A DNA stretch of 45,852 nt from NCBI GenBank assembly GCA_021772095.1, contig JADYXR010000267.1, positions 1-45,852 on the forward strand. The letters are read 5' to 3'. Both the position numbers and the translations under genes were made by a program. This DNA is from Candidatus Obscuribacter sp. Its GTDB lineage: Bacteria > Cyanobacteriota > Vampirovibrionia > Obscuribacterales > Obscuribacteraceae. Positions 26,070 to 33,259 of the stretch are shown one piece after another. Position 1 is the stretch's first letter; every line of letters begins with the position of its first letter. Below the pieces are notes generated by a model. It had not been told where the DNA came from. It did not search any database and saw nothing but the letters and a program-made list of their open reading frames with translations.

Positions 26070-27002
26070 TGCGTGTTTAAGCCGACTGATTTGTTCGCGA
26101 CTCATTTTCACGATGTCGTCCTTTTGAGGGAAATCAGGCGCCTGTGTTGCGTGATCGACAGACTGTTTGAAGTTTTCTCTCGCTCGACGAAGATCTTGCT
26201 TCTGAAAATATATTGTTGCGGTGTTGAAATGGGCGACAGCAAGCTGCGTTCTGACCTGTCCAAGCCATTCTTTAGACTGCGGTGACATAGCCTTCGCGAC
26301 TACCCCAGTTTTTGGTTTCAATAAATCTTCGTAAGATTGAGTCAGGCAGGTAATCGCTCGCTCGTTCCATTTAAGTGATTCTTTGTGATCGTTTTCGACC
26401 TGGCTGGCGATACCGACGGCAACGCAGAGTGGGCCGAGGTTTTGGAATTGTTTCGGATCTTCACCGGAGCGTGCCCATTCTTGTTCGGCAACTTCCATCG
26501 CTTCTTTAAATTGTCCGCGACCGACTAGACTTTGAACGAGCGCAACAGCCGACCAGGAGCTTCCTCGCGAAAGTGTCTTGGGAAGTTTAATCGCCCGCCG
26601 GCACATTGTTTCGGTAGTTTTCCAGGCGCCCATTCTCGAACCCAACATTACAGGTCCGAAGAACGCCAGCCACAGCAAGCTTCGAGCAACAAGAAATGTA
26701 AGGATCAATATCACTGTCATCGCGACTGCAGTAAGCCAATCAACGCTGTTGACCGCGTTAACGATACCGCTTGATGTGAAATAGACACCAACACCGAGCG
26801 TCACCGCTGACGCAATCAAAAGCGCGAAATACAGCCCGAGAGCCATGTTGTCGCCTTTAGCGTTGCTTGGCGTATCATTCACCGGAAGTTGCTGTTGTTG
26901 CAGTTGCTGTTGCTGCTGTTGTTGTTGTATTTGCTGGACCTTAGGTCCTCTGCGCTTCGCCATGTGTTTAGTCGCTGCCTTCAATCGTTTGCTCTGAACC
27001 AT
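26067..27002 (-). CDS. Membrane protein with poly-Gln segment and TPR-like C-terminal region
   Basis: 311 residues. A basic N-terminus is followed by a Gln tract (about 26-38, eight then four Gln around a Leu), two transmembrane helices (about 53-77 and 90-117, the second TAVAMTVILILTFLVARSLL) and a cytoplasmic helical region (about 130-311) with TPR-like pairs, for example VALVQSLVGRGQFKEAMEVA and AHFNTATIYFQKQDLRRARE. The start at 27002 lacks a ribosome site; an internal ATG at 26963 (MAKRRGP) is a real alternative. Function unknown. The architecture suggests a membrane-anchored scaffold. Confidence 0.78.
   Translation of the reverse strand: MVQSKRLKAATKHMAKRRGPKVQQIQQQQQQQQLQQQQLPVNDTPSNAKGDNMALGLYFALLIASAVTLGVGVYFTSSGIVNAVNSVDWLTAVAMTVILILTFLVARSLLWLAFFGPVMLGSRMGAWKTTETMCRRAIKLPKTLSRGSSWSAVALVQSLVGRGQFKEAMEVAEQEWARSGEDPKQFQNLGPLCVAVGIASQVENDHKESLKWNERAITCLTQSYEDLLKPKTGVVAKAMSPQSKEWLGQVRTQLAVAHFNTATIYFQKQDLRRARENFKQSVDHATQAPDFPQKDDIVKMSREQISRLKHA
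26889..26932 (-). repeat. CAA/CAG trinucleotide tract encoding poly-Gln
   Basis: On the coding strand a mixed CAA/CAG run encodes the Gln tract of the membrane TPR protein. Such tracts can change length by slippage; the mixing of the two codons should dampen this. Confidence 0.85.
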
Positions 27003-27044
27003 AATTAGCTAACATTAAGCTAGCATCCGTATTTTGTTCTACAT

Positions 27045-27518
27045 CTATTTTACGGCCAGCTTTGCTCCAGCAAGCTTTAAGACAATGTCCCACTCTGCTT
27101 TTGTAACAGGCTGAATCGAGAGTCTTGCACCACGTTTGGTGACCATCATTTCTTCCAGTCCCTTGGTTCCCTTAAGCATCGGCAATGAAATTACCTGGTC
27201 GAATTTTTCGACAAAACCGACGTCGACGAGGTACCAGGCTGGATTATCTTTTTTACTTTTTTCGTCGAAATATTTGCTTTTGGGATCAAACGCGTGCGGA
27301 TCGAAATAACCTTCCTTAACGATACGTGCAATACCGGCGACGCCTGGCGGCTCTGCATTGCTGTGATAAAACAATACTAAATCGCCATTTTTGACGGTAT
27401 CGCGCAGAAAGTTTCGCGCCTGGTAGTTTCGTACACCCTCCCAGGGAGTGCTTTTATCGCGTTTTAAATCATCTATTGAATAGACAGATGGTTCTGATTT
27501 AAACAACCAAAAGTTCAT
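27045..27518 (-). CDS. EVE-domain protein
   Basis: 157 residues from an ATG at 27518 with GAGGG just upstream; a TTG seven codons earlier is less likely. The sequence is an EVE domain (PUA-like fold, related to human THYN1): it opens MNFWLFKSEPSVYSIDDL, contains WEGVRNYQARNFLRD and GDLVLFYHSNAEPPGVAGIA, and ends near GARLSIQPVTKAEWD. The aromatic cage and WEGVRNYQAR segment are the family signature. EVE proteins bind modified bases in DNA or RNA, but the physiological ligand of stand-alone bacterial ones is not settled. Cytoplasmic. It is divergent from the desaturase gene. Confidence 0.93.
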   Translation of the reverse strand: MNFWLFKSEPSVYSIDDLKRDKSTPWEGVRNYQARNFLRDTVKNGDLVLFYHSNAEPPGVAGIARIVKEGYFDPHAFDPKSKYFDEKSKKDNPAWYLVDVGFVEKFDQVISLPMLKGTKGLEEMMVTKRGARLSIQPVTKAEWDIVLKLAGAKLAVK

Positions 27519-27641
27519 GATGCCCTCGTAAGGAATCAAAGAGTAAAACCTTCGCAGTATTATATGGATCGCGACTCTCTGATATATTAATATTCGGCAG
27601 AGCTTCGATCGTTTTTAATAGAATGAAAGAAGGAACTCCAC

Positions 27642-27713
27642 ATGACACTGTCCCTGTGTGGAGAAATCGATGACCAGACCTCAATTGTCACAGCTCAAAT
27701 TAGACTGAGCTAA
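27642..27713 (+). CDS. Possible 23-residue upstream ORF before the desaturase gene
   Basis: An ATG at 27642 has AAGGA 7 bases upstream, a better ribosome site than the desaturase gene itself has. The frame runs MTLSLCGEIDDQ to a TAA at 27711, 78 bases before the desaturase start. A 7-bp hairpin (27636-27642 with 27657-27663) overlaps the start codon. No terminator or antiterminator is seen after it. It may be a leader peptide or chance. Confidence 0.3.
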   Translation: MTLSLCGEIDDQTSIVTAQIRLS

Positions 27714-27791
27714 GCAACCATTTGGTTCGCAATCAATGACGATCAGAGTGATTCAATATAAACCCAGACAGCGCAGTAGGTCTTACTTTAA

Positions 27792-28616
27792 ATGGAAGCA
27801 TTCTTAATCGCCTTTGTCCTGTTCTATTTCTGGCACAACCTCGGAACTTCGATCGGTTATCACAGATTACTGACACACCGCTCATTGATAGCGTTGAAAC
27901 CAGTTGAGTACTTCTTTGTAATCGGTGGTTATCTGTGTTTGGAAGGATCGCCCGTGTGGTGGGTAACCATGCACCGCGCGCATCATCGCTACGCAGATAC
28001 CGACCTCGATCCGCATACACCGCGCAAAGGTGTAAAGTTCGCGTACAACGGCTGGCTCGGCAAACGTGACTATCCGCCTCATCTTTCGCCAGAACGACAA
28101 GCTAATGATGTGCTGAAAGATCCTCTCTATAAATATCTGGAACAAGATGGTCATCTGCGTAACGCATCAAAACTTTGCGCATACACAAACATCGGATTCC
28201 GCGTTCTACTTTGGGTAGCGTTCGGTTGGCAGGTCGCTTTGGCGAGTGTGCTGGCTGCTTTGATCGCTCACCAGATGCCATTGATCATCAACACTGTTTG
28301 CCATTTGCCAAAACGTTTTGGTTATCGCAATTTCGAAACCAAGGACGACAGCGTGAACGTAGGTTGGCTCTCCATCGCCACTGTCGGCGAATCGTGGCAC
28401 AACAATCACCACACTTTTCCAGGTTCTGCTCGTTTCGGTTTAAAAAAATACGAATTCGATATGACCTGGATGACGCTCAAACTCCTCTCGGTCTTTGGTC
28501 TTGTAAAACGGCTCCACGAGCCCAAGATCAAGTTCACTGATGACTTCGTATTGCGTCCTGAGCACTTGCTCGATCCATCTGCAATGATGCCGCAAGAAGA
28601 GACTGTTAGCGTCTAA
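27792..28616 (+). CDS. Acyl-lipid/acyl-CoA fatty acid desaturase (delta-9 type)
   Basis: 274 residues. The three histidine boxes of membrane di-iron desaturases are intact: HRLLTH (24-29), HRAHH (61-65) and HNNHH (203-207, within GESWHNNHHTFPGSARFG). The enzyme inserts a cis double bond into saturated acyl chains using oxygen and an electron donor, adjusting membrane fluidity. Hydrophobic stretches flank the boxes (about 1-20, 38-58, 135-170). The N-terminus is short; an in-frame stop directly precedes the ATG, so no longer start exists. No ribosome site is evident at the ATG. A requirement for oxygen suggests at least microaerobic life. It ends with a probable terminator. Confidence 0.93.
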   Translation: MEAFLIAFVLFYFWHNLGTSIGYHRLLTHRSLIALKPVEYFFVIGGYLCLEGSPVWWVTMHRAHHRYADTDLDPHTPRKGVKFAYNGWLGKRDYPPHLSPERQANDVLKDPLYKYLEQDGHLRNASKLCAYTNIGFRVLLWVAFGWQVALASVLAALIAHQMPLIINTVCHLPKRFGYRNFETKDDSVNVGWLSIATVGESWHNNHHTFPGSARFGLKKYEFDMTWMTLKLLSVFGLVKRLHEPKIKFTDDFVLRPEHLLDPSAMMPQEETVSV

Positions 28617-28639
28617 ACGAAACAGACAATCAAAACTTC

Positions 28640-28671
28640 AAAGGTCGCGAGTCATATGGTTCGCGACCTTT
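28640..28671 (+). terminator. Hairpin terminator after the desaturase gene
   Basis: An 11-bp perfect stem (AAAGGTCGCGA and its complement) with a 10-base loop lies 24 bases past the stop. The tail CTGTTC has few T residues beyond those in the stem arm, so termination may be partial. Confidence 0.65.
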
Positions 28672-28850
28672 CTGTTCGAGAACGTGCCGTCCAATACAAC
28701 TTCATCCTCGGGGTAGGGAAGAACTTCTACGCGGTTCGAGAGTGCTGAGTGCGAGTAGTTGTTCGGAACGTCCTTGCGTGCTTATTCAAAACATCTGTGA
28801 AGGCGCCAGACGTCTGCGAATCTGCGTTAAGCCTCTTGATACCCGACCAC

Positions 28851-28898
28851 GATTGTCAAAACAAAACAGTCCTCGCACACACTCGTGCGAGAACTGTT
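28851..28898 (-). terminator. Intrinsic terminator of the 47-residue protein gene
   Basis: On the minus strand a 13-bp stem with one internal mismatch (28865-28878 with 28885-28898, 6-base loop) is followed by the T-rich tail TTGTTTTGAC. It lies about 50 bases beyond the stop of the small gene at 28951. Confidence 0.8.
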
Positions 28899-28950
28899 GA
28901 ATGATTTAAAACTGGCTTGCAGCCTGATTGTTAGTCAGCGTCTGTGATGT

Positions 28951-29094
28951 TTAGTCAGCGCCTTCGAACAGACTGTCTTCGTCTTTGTCGGCAATTTCAC
29001 GATTCACCGGCACTGCAAATGCAGCACGCAGGGGTGGTTGTTCTTCGTTGAAGTTGTTGGTTCCAGCGACGGGTGCTTTGCCGGTGGTCTTCAT
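28951..29094 (-). CDS. 47-residue acidic small protein of unknown function
   Basis: The ATG at 29094 has a perfect AGGAGG exactly 5 bases upstream, among the best ribosome sites in the window. The product begins MKTTGKAPVAGTNNF and ends REIADKDEDSLFEGAD. It has no Cys, no signal peptide and no transmembrane segment, and its C-terminal third is acidic. The gene is followed by its own intrinsic terminator, so it looks like an independent transcript. Direct repeats GCTGACTAA surround its stop (a second copy 20 bases on). I do not recognise it. It could be a small regulatory protein or a precursor peptide, but no modification genes are adjacent. Confidence 0.7.
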   Translation of the reverse strand: MKTTGKAPVAGTNNFNEEQPPLRAAFAVPVNREIADKDEDSLFEGAD

Positions 29095-29105
29095 TGCGGC
29101 CTCCT

Positions 29106-29699
29106 AAAGGACAGCTTCGGTCTTGTGTCTTTCCTTGCAGTTCGCGGCCAACGAGTCAGCGCGATTGCTTCTGCAAGGTTATTGCCGCCGGACGGGATGG
29201 TCAACTTAAAAACCGGCGCGCTGCAAGAATTGGCGAGCGCGACGTGCTTCATGAAGAGTCGGTTTACACGTGAGCTCCAATTGCCGGGAGCCGTCGCTCG
29301 CCAGAACTATCCGCGATTACTGATAATGGTGCCGTGTTTACAAAATGCTCGCGGCAAAATTAGAGTATGCCCGAAGACGCCCACCTTCAGCCGGTTTCCC
29401 TCGCTCACGCAAAATCAGTGCCTTATCTGTAACAATCTGCGTACTCTTTATTCGAAATGTTTCGAAAGTGGAATTAGGAATGAAGGCGATTGTGATACCA
29501 AAATAGTTGCACGGCAAAACTGCAAAATCGGTTTAAAACCGCTGATCAATTCAGCAATTAAGGTGTCGAGTATCGAAAAGAGCTAGTATATGAGCCGCTT
29601 TGACGCTCCAGGCGTTGTTCTAGCCGCACGAATCGGATTGATTTTGCAGAGATATTGTTTCCAATCCATGTATTTAAAACGACCACATCGAGACGATAA
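29106..29699. other. 594-base gap upstream of the peptidase gene
   Basis: No recognisable gene is seen. A 37-codon frame (29590-29703, MSRFDAPGVVLAARIGLILQ at its start) ends in a TGA that overlaps the ATG of the next gene as ATGA, which could allow translational coupling, but it lacks a convincing ribosome site. The first part of the gap must hold the promoter of the minus-strand 47-residue gene and the last part that of the peptidase gene; no clear hexamers can be assigned. Confidence 0.4.
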
Positions 29700-31001
29700 A
29701 TGAAAACCACATCGTTCAAACTTCCGGGAATTGTTCTAACCGGACACGAATTTCAAGTTCCACTCGATTACGCAAAGCCTGATGGCGAGACAATCACAGT
29801 GTTTGCTCGCGAGGTTGTTGCAGTTGGCAAAACGTATAATGAGCATTTGCCGTGGTTGATCTTTTTCCAAGGTGGTCCGGGTTTTCCATCGCCGCGTCCG
29901 ACTTCAAAACACGGTTGGCTCAATCGCGCGATTCAAGATTATCGGGTGCTGTTGCTCGATCAGCGAGGCACAGGCTTAAGTTCTCCAATCACATTTCAAA
30001 CGCTGGCCAGATTTGATTCTCCTAAAAAGCAAGCCGATTATTTGAAACATTTTCGCGCCGACTCGATAGTCAAAGACGCGGAATTCATCAGAAACGAGTT
30101 GTTGAAAGACGGACAACAATGGACGGCACTGGGTCAGAGCTATGGCGGATTCTGCCTTGCACACTACCTTTCGGCTGCGCCCGAAGGTTTAAAACGCGTC
30201 ATCATCACAGGCGGTTTGCCACCACTTACAGCACACATCGATGACATCTATAGAGCCACTTATCAGCGCGTGCTCAGTCGAAATGAATTGTATTACGAGT
30301 GCTATCCAATGGATGTTCAGCGGGTCAATGATATAGTTGCCGTGCTCAGAAAGAAACCTGTAAAGCTGCCTGATGGCGGCGTTTTGACGCCGGAGAGGTT
30401 TCAACAACTTGGTATCGTATTTGGTATGCACGAAGGATTCGAATTCGTGCACTATCTGCTGGAAGAAGCAATTCTTGCGGCGAAAAGTAATCGCGGAGAG
30501 CTCAGTTACACTTTCCTGCGTGGATTGGAACATGCACAAGCGTATGAAACGAATCCAATTTATACCTTTTTGCACGAAGCGATTTACTGTCAAAACTTCG
30601 CTTCAGACTGGTCAGCAGACCGCGTGCGTACAGAGTTTCCGCAATTCGCTCCGGAAGGGTCGAAGGGGCGAGTTTTGTTCACTGGCGAGATGATCTCCAA
30701 GTCGATGTTCGACGACTACGAATATTTGAAACCGCTAAAAGAAGCGGCCGAAATTCTCGCAACATATAAAGATTGGCCGACGCTTTATGACGTTGAGAAA
30801 CTGCAGAAGAACACGGTGCCTACCGTCGCTGCTGTTTATTACGACGACATGTATGTTGAAACCAGTTACTCGGAAGAAACCGCAACTTTGATTGGCAATA
30901 CCAGAACGTGGGTGACCAATGAATACGAGCATAACGCTATCCGAGCGGATGGCGACCGCATTCTCGATCGACTACTTAAAATGTTGAGCGGCGAACTTTA
31001 A
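29700..31001 (+). CDS. Proline iminopeptidase-like alpha/beta hydrolase (peptidase S33)
   Basis: 433 residues, the size of the larger prolyl aminopeptidases (Aeromonas/Streptomyces type) rather than the 310-residue form. Motifs: oxyanion-hole GGPG (58-61), DQRGTGLSSP (87-96), nucleophile Ser147 in GQSYGGF, an Asp in the YYDDMYVE segment near residue 380, and catalytic His411 in EHNAIR. The triad is complete. Such enzymes release N-terminal proline from peptides in the cytoplasm; no signal peptide is present. The ribosome site is weak. The leuA attenuator unit begins just downstream under its own promoter, so no functional link with leucine synthesis is implied. Confidence 0.9.
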   Translation: MKTTSFKLPGIVLTGHEFQVPLDYAKPDGETITVFAREVVAVGKTYNEHLPWLIFFQGGPGFPSPRPTSKHGWLNRAIQDYRVLLLDQRGTGLSSPITFQTLARFDSPKKQADYLKHFRADSIVKDAEFIRNELLKDGQQWTALGQSYGGFCLAHYLSAAPEGLKRVIITGGLPPLTAHIDDIYRATYQRVLSRNELYYECYPMDVQRVNDIVAVLRKKPVKLPDGGVLTPERFQQLGIVFGMHEGFEFVHYLLEEAILAAKSNRGELSYTFLRGLEHAQAYETNPIYTFLHEAIYCQNFASDWSADRVRTEFPQFAPEGSKGRVLFTGEMISKSMFDDYEYLKPLKEAAEILATYKDWPTLYDVEKLQKNTVPTVAAVYYDDMYVETSYSEETATLIGNTRTWVTNEYEHNAIRADGDRILDRLLKMLSGEL

Positions 31002-31064
31002 GAACGGCAAAATCAAACCGTATATATAAGTAAAAAAGCTTTATTCAAATATTGGGCACCATAT

Positions 31065-31093
31065 ATGACACCGCCAATTTTCGTTGTTACAAT
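31065..31093 (+). promoter_or_regulatory. Sigma-70-like promoter of the leuA leader
   Basis: ATGACA (31065-31070) and TACAAT (31088-31093) are each one base from the consensus hexamers and are spaced by 17 bases. The predicted start near 31100 leaves a leader of about 44 bases before the leader-peptide ATG. A weaker second pair, TTGACT and TACAAA with 17-base spacing (31109-31137), would start transcription almost at that ATG. Confidence 0.7.
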
Positions 31094-31143
31094 GCACTTC
31101 AAAAAACATTGACTTGGTTTCCAATCGGAAGTACAAACGTATC

Positions 31144-31224
31144 ATGTCCAACGAAGCAATAGTTTTGAACGAAACAAATCCCTGTGCAAACATGCTGGGA
31201 CTGCTGCTGCTGAGCACCTGTTAA
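31144..31224 (+). CDS. Leucine-rich leader peptide of leuA (attenuator control peptide)
   Basis: 26 codons from ATG 31144 to TAA 31222-31224. After MSNEAIVLNETNPCAN the frame reads M-L-G-L-L-L-L-S-T-C: five of six consecutive codons (31195-31212) are CTG Leu, and a sixth Leu codon occurs earlier. This is the arrangement of enterobacterial leuL. The frame ends three bases before the antiterminator segment, so a ribosome at the stop would cover that segment. The ribosome site is modest (GGAAG about 12 bases upstream). It works in cis: stalling at Leu codons when charged Leu-tRNA is scarce should prevent termination. The peptide itself probably has no function. Confidence 0.88.
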   Translation: MSNEAIVLNETNPCANMLGLLLLSTC

Positions 31225-31226
31225 TT

Positions 31227-31281
31227 GACGGAGCCGGTATCGCCGCACACGCGCTCTGTCTCTAAAAGGCAGGGCTTTTTT
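31227..31281 (+). terminator. Leucine attenuator: antiterminator and intrinsic terminator before leuA
   Basis: Terminator: GCTCTGTCT (31253-31261) pairs with AGGCAGGGC (31267-31275) over 9 bp with two G-U pairs and a 5-base loop, followed by six T. Antiterminator: GACGGAGC (31227-31234), starting three bases after the leader stop, pairs with GCTCTGTC (31253-31260) over 8 bp with one G-U. The two pairings share the same middle segment and cannot coexist. A ribosome at the stop masks the first segment and allows termination; one stalled on the Leu codons leaves it free. Confidence 0.88.
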
Positions 31282-31311
31282 GTTTCAAGCTAAATCAAAA
31301 AGGAATTCAAA

Positions 31312-32997
31312 ATGACGCAGAGAGATTCTCAAAAGGTATATATATTCGATACCACCTTACGAGATGGACAGCAGTGTCCCGGAGCTGGAATGAGCTTCGA
31401 GCGGAACATTGAATATTTCCGCCTGACCTGTGCACTGGGAATTGATGTCGTTGAAGCCGGATTTCCATCGGCAAGCCAATTAGATTTTGAAATCGTCCAC
31501 GCAATCGCTGAAGAATGCACCAAGCAAGCGCACCAACCAATGGTGGCAGCACTCTGTCAGTTAAGAGAAGAGCAAGTACGAAAGACTATTCAGTCGCTTC
31601 AACCAGTAATTCCAATCGGCAAAGGACGGCTTCACACCTACGTTCCTGTCGATCCTGAATTGCTCGAAGCATCACTCGGTGGGCATGCCGCCGACAAAGG
31701 CAAGATTGTCGACGACGTATATCGTCTCGTAAAAATGGCTCATGATGCCGGTCTTGAAGTTCAATTCAGCCCGGAAGGCTATTCGCGGATGCGGGAAAAC
31801 TTTGACTTCACGACTGATTTGATTAGAGCCGCAGTAAGAGGCGGTGCGCGCGTGATTAATTGCCCCGATACAATCGGCGGTGCCAGTACGTTTGAAGGCA
31901 GCGAATATTTCGTCGAGAAGATGAAACAGCACGCGGAGATTATCGCAAGAGAATTTCCGGATCGCGAAGTGATCTGGTCGGTGCATTGCCATAATGATCT
32001 TGGTTTGGCTGTTCAGAACAGTATCAATGGCGTATTCGACGGTCCAGCCCGGCAGATCGAAGGGTGCATCAACGGCATTGGCGAACGCGCAGGCAACGCC
32101 TCGTTGGAACAGTGCATCATGATTCTTCGACAGTTCGGTTCTTCAACCAATCGCAACGTCAATTCTGAAGCAGTACAAACGCCCTTCCACTGCGACGCTA
32201 AGCTCGATGTCATTCAAGAAATTTCTGATTTCGTCAACAAGCATATGTTGCCGCGTCAACCGCATTGGCCTGTCACTGGAGAGAACGCAGCGCGTCACTC
32301 TTCCGGCGGACACACCAATGCGATCCTCAAGAATCCGATGGCGTACCAACCTTTCGACCCGAGAGCGATTGGCAAAAACATCACGTTTGCATTTGGTCCA
32401 TTGAGTGGTGGCAATCACGCGCGCTCGATTATCGAAAGCAACGGCTATAAATGCAACGATGATGAGAAAGCAAAGATTGCGCAGTTCATCAAAGATAAGA
32501 GTGCAGACCGCAGAAAAGGTATCAGCGACCGTGAGTTGATGCGTATATACGTCGAGTACAGACAACCGATGACGATTGAAACAGTCGATTACGGCAAAGA
32601 GAAGGACCGTTCTTCCGTGACGATTATGGGCGAATTCTTCGGCGAGCAAGGTCAGTTCTCGGCCGATCACTCCGGAAAAGATTCCGCATTGGCAGCGCTC
32701 AAGACTCTCATTGAGAGCCGTTTTGGACCAGTCAAAATCATCACGCACTCGAGCCGTGCGGATTCGCAAGGTATCAACGCGAAAAGTGTTTCGCAGATTA
32801 TTGTTCAGCTCGAAGATGGCAGTCAGTTCGAAGGAACGGCTCAGGATCACGATCTTGAGATATCGGCAATGCAGGCTTTGATCGATGCAGTCAACAAAGC
32901 ATACGTCTATAGACAGTATGCGTTCGACGCAGAGAAAAATCGCCAGGAGCAGAACTTCGTTTTTACCCCACAGGCTGCCGTTCAACAGGCTTCCTGA
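31312..32997 (+). CDS. leuA: 2-isopropylmalate synthase
   Basis: 561 residues starting at an ATG with AAGGA 7 bases upstream. It condenses acetyl-CoA with 3-methyl-2-oxobutanoate, the committed step of leucine synthesis. The N-terminal barrel shows the family signature DTTLRDGQQCPG with metal ligand Asp13 and catalytic Arg17, and the metal-binding HCHND (225-229), followed by NGIGERAGNASLEQ. A subdomain and the C-terminal LeuA dimer/regulatory domain (from about 430, TIMGEFFGEQGQF onward) are present, so leucine feedback inhibition is expected. Length and domains match the bacterial LeuA type. The gene stands alone behind the leucine attenuator; the other leu genes are about 9 kb downstream in the ilvD unit. 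Confidence 0.95.
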   Translation: MTQRDSQKVYIFDTTLRDGQQCPGAGMSFERNIEYFRLTCALGIDVVEAGFPSASQLDFEIVHAIAEECTKQAHQPMVAALCQLREEQVRKTIQSLQPVIPIGKGRLHTYVPVDPELLEASLGGHAADKGKIVDDVYRLVKMAHDAGLEVQFSPEGYSRMRENFDFTTDLIRAAVRGGARVINCPDTIGGASTFEGSEYFVEKMKQHAEIIAREFPDREVIWSVHCHNDLGLAVQNSINGVFDGPARQIEGCINGIGERAGNASLEQCIMILRQFGSSTNRNVNSEAVQTPFHCDAKLDVIQEISDFVNKHMLPRQPHWPVTGENAARHSSGGHTNAILKNPMAYQPFDPRAIGKNITFAFGPLSGGNHARSIIESNGYKCNDDEKAKIAQFIKDKSADRRKGISDRELMRIYVEYRQPMTIETVDYGKEKDRSSVTIMGEFFGEQGQFSADHSGKDSALAALKTLIESRFGPVKIITHSSRADSQGINAKSVSQIIVQLEDGSQFEGTAQDHDLEISAMQALIDAVNKAYVYRQYAFDAEKNRQEQNFVFTPQAAVQQAS

Positions 32998-33120
32998 ACG
33001 GGGTCTGGTTGCGAGATAACTAAATATCTATGGTTTTGTCGGAAAATTCCACAAGAAGTACACAGGTGTGCAGTTAGAATGCTCGTGGATTTTCGTGAAA
33101 GACATTCTTCGCAGCAGCGG

Positions 33121-33229
33121 AGAAACGGCTGGGGAGCCGGTTTCTATGCGACATTCACAACAACTCAAGTGAACAACAAAAACTTCTGGGGAAGTTTAAG
33201 TGTTGAACGTGCAACGCACACGTTCTAAC
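33121..33229 (+). promoter_or_regulatory. Three tandem hairpins upstream of the EF-hand gene
   Basis: The 262-base gap after leuA contains, in order, AGAAACGGCT/AGCCGGTTTCT (33121-33145, one bulge), AAACTTC/GAAGTTT (33180-33197) and GTTGAACGT/ACGTTCTAAC (33202-33229, one bulge). None is followed by a T-run. They would form a structured 5' leader if transcription starts before 33120. The first could instead mark the leuA 3' end. Confidence 0.45.
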
Positions 33230-33259
33230 CGATAAAACAGCCCAAGGAGTTTATTTTTT

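Noticed and set aside
29038..29586. 182-codon plus-strand open frame in the gap before the peptidase gene
   Set aside because: No ribosome site and no family resemblance, and it runs antisense over the start and ribosome site of the well-supported 47-residue gene.
29700..31001. Peptidase considered as part of the leuA unit
   Set aside because: leuA has its own promoter, leader and terminator after this gene, and there is no biochemical link.
32143..32985. 280-codon open frame antisense to leuA
   Set aside because: It mirrors the leuA coding frame, has no ribosome site and no recognisable domain. Long antisense frames recur here (for example 36877-37605 against ilvC, 1615-2424 against the Sel1 gene, 90-860 against the SnoaL gene) and follow from codon bias.
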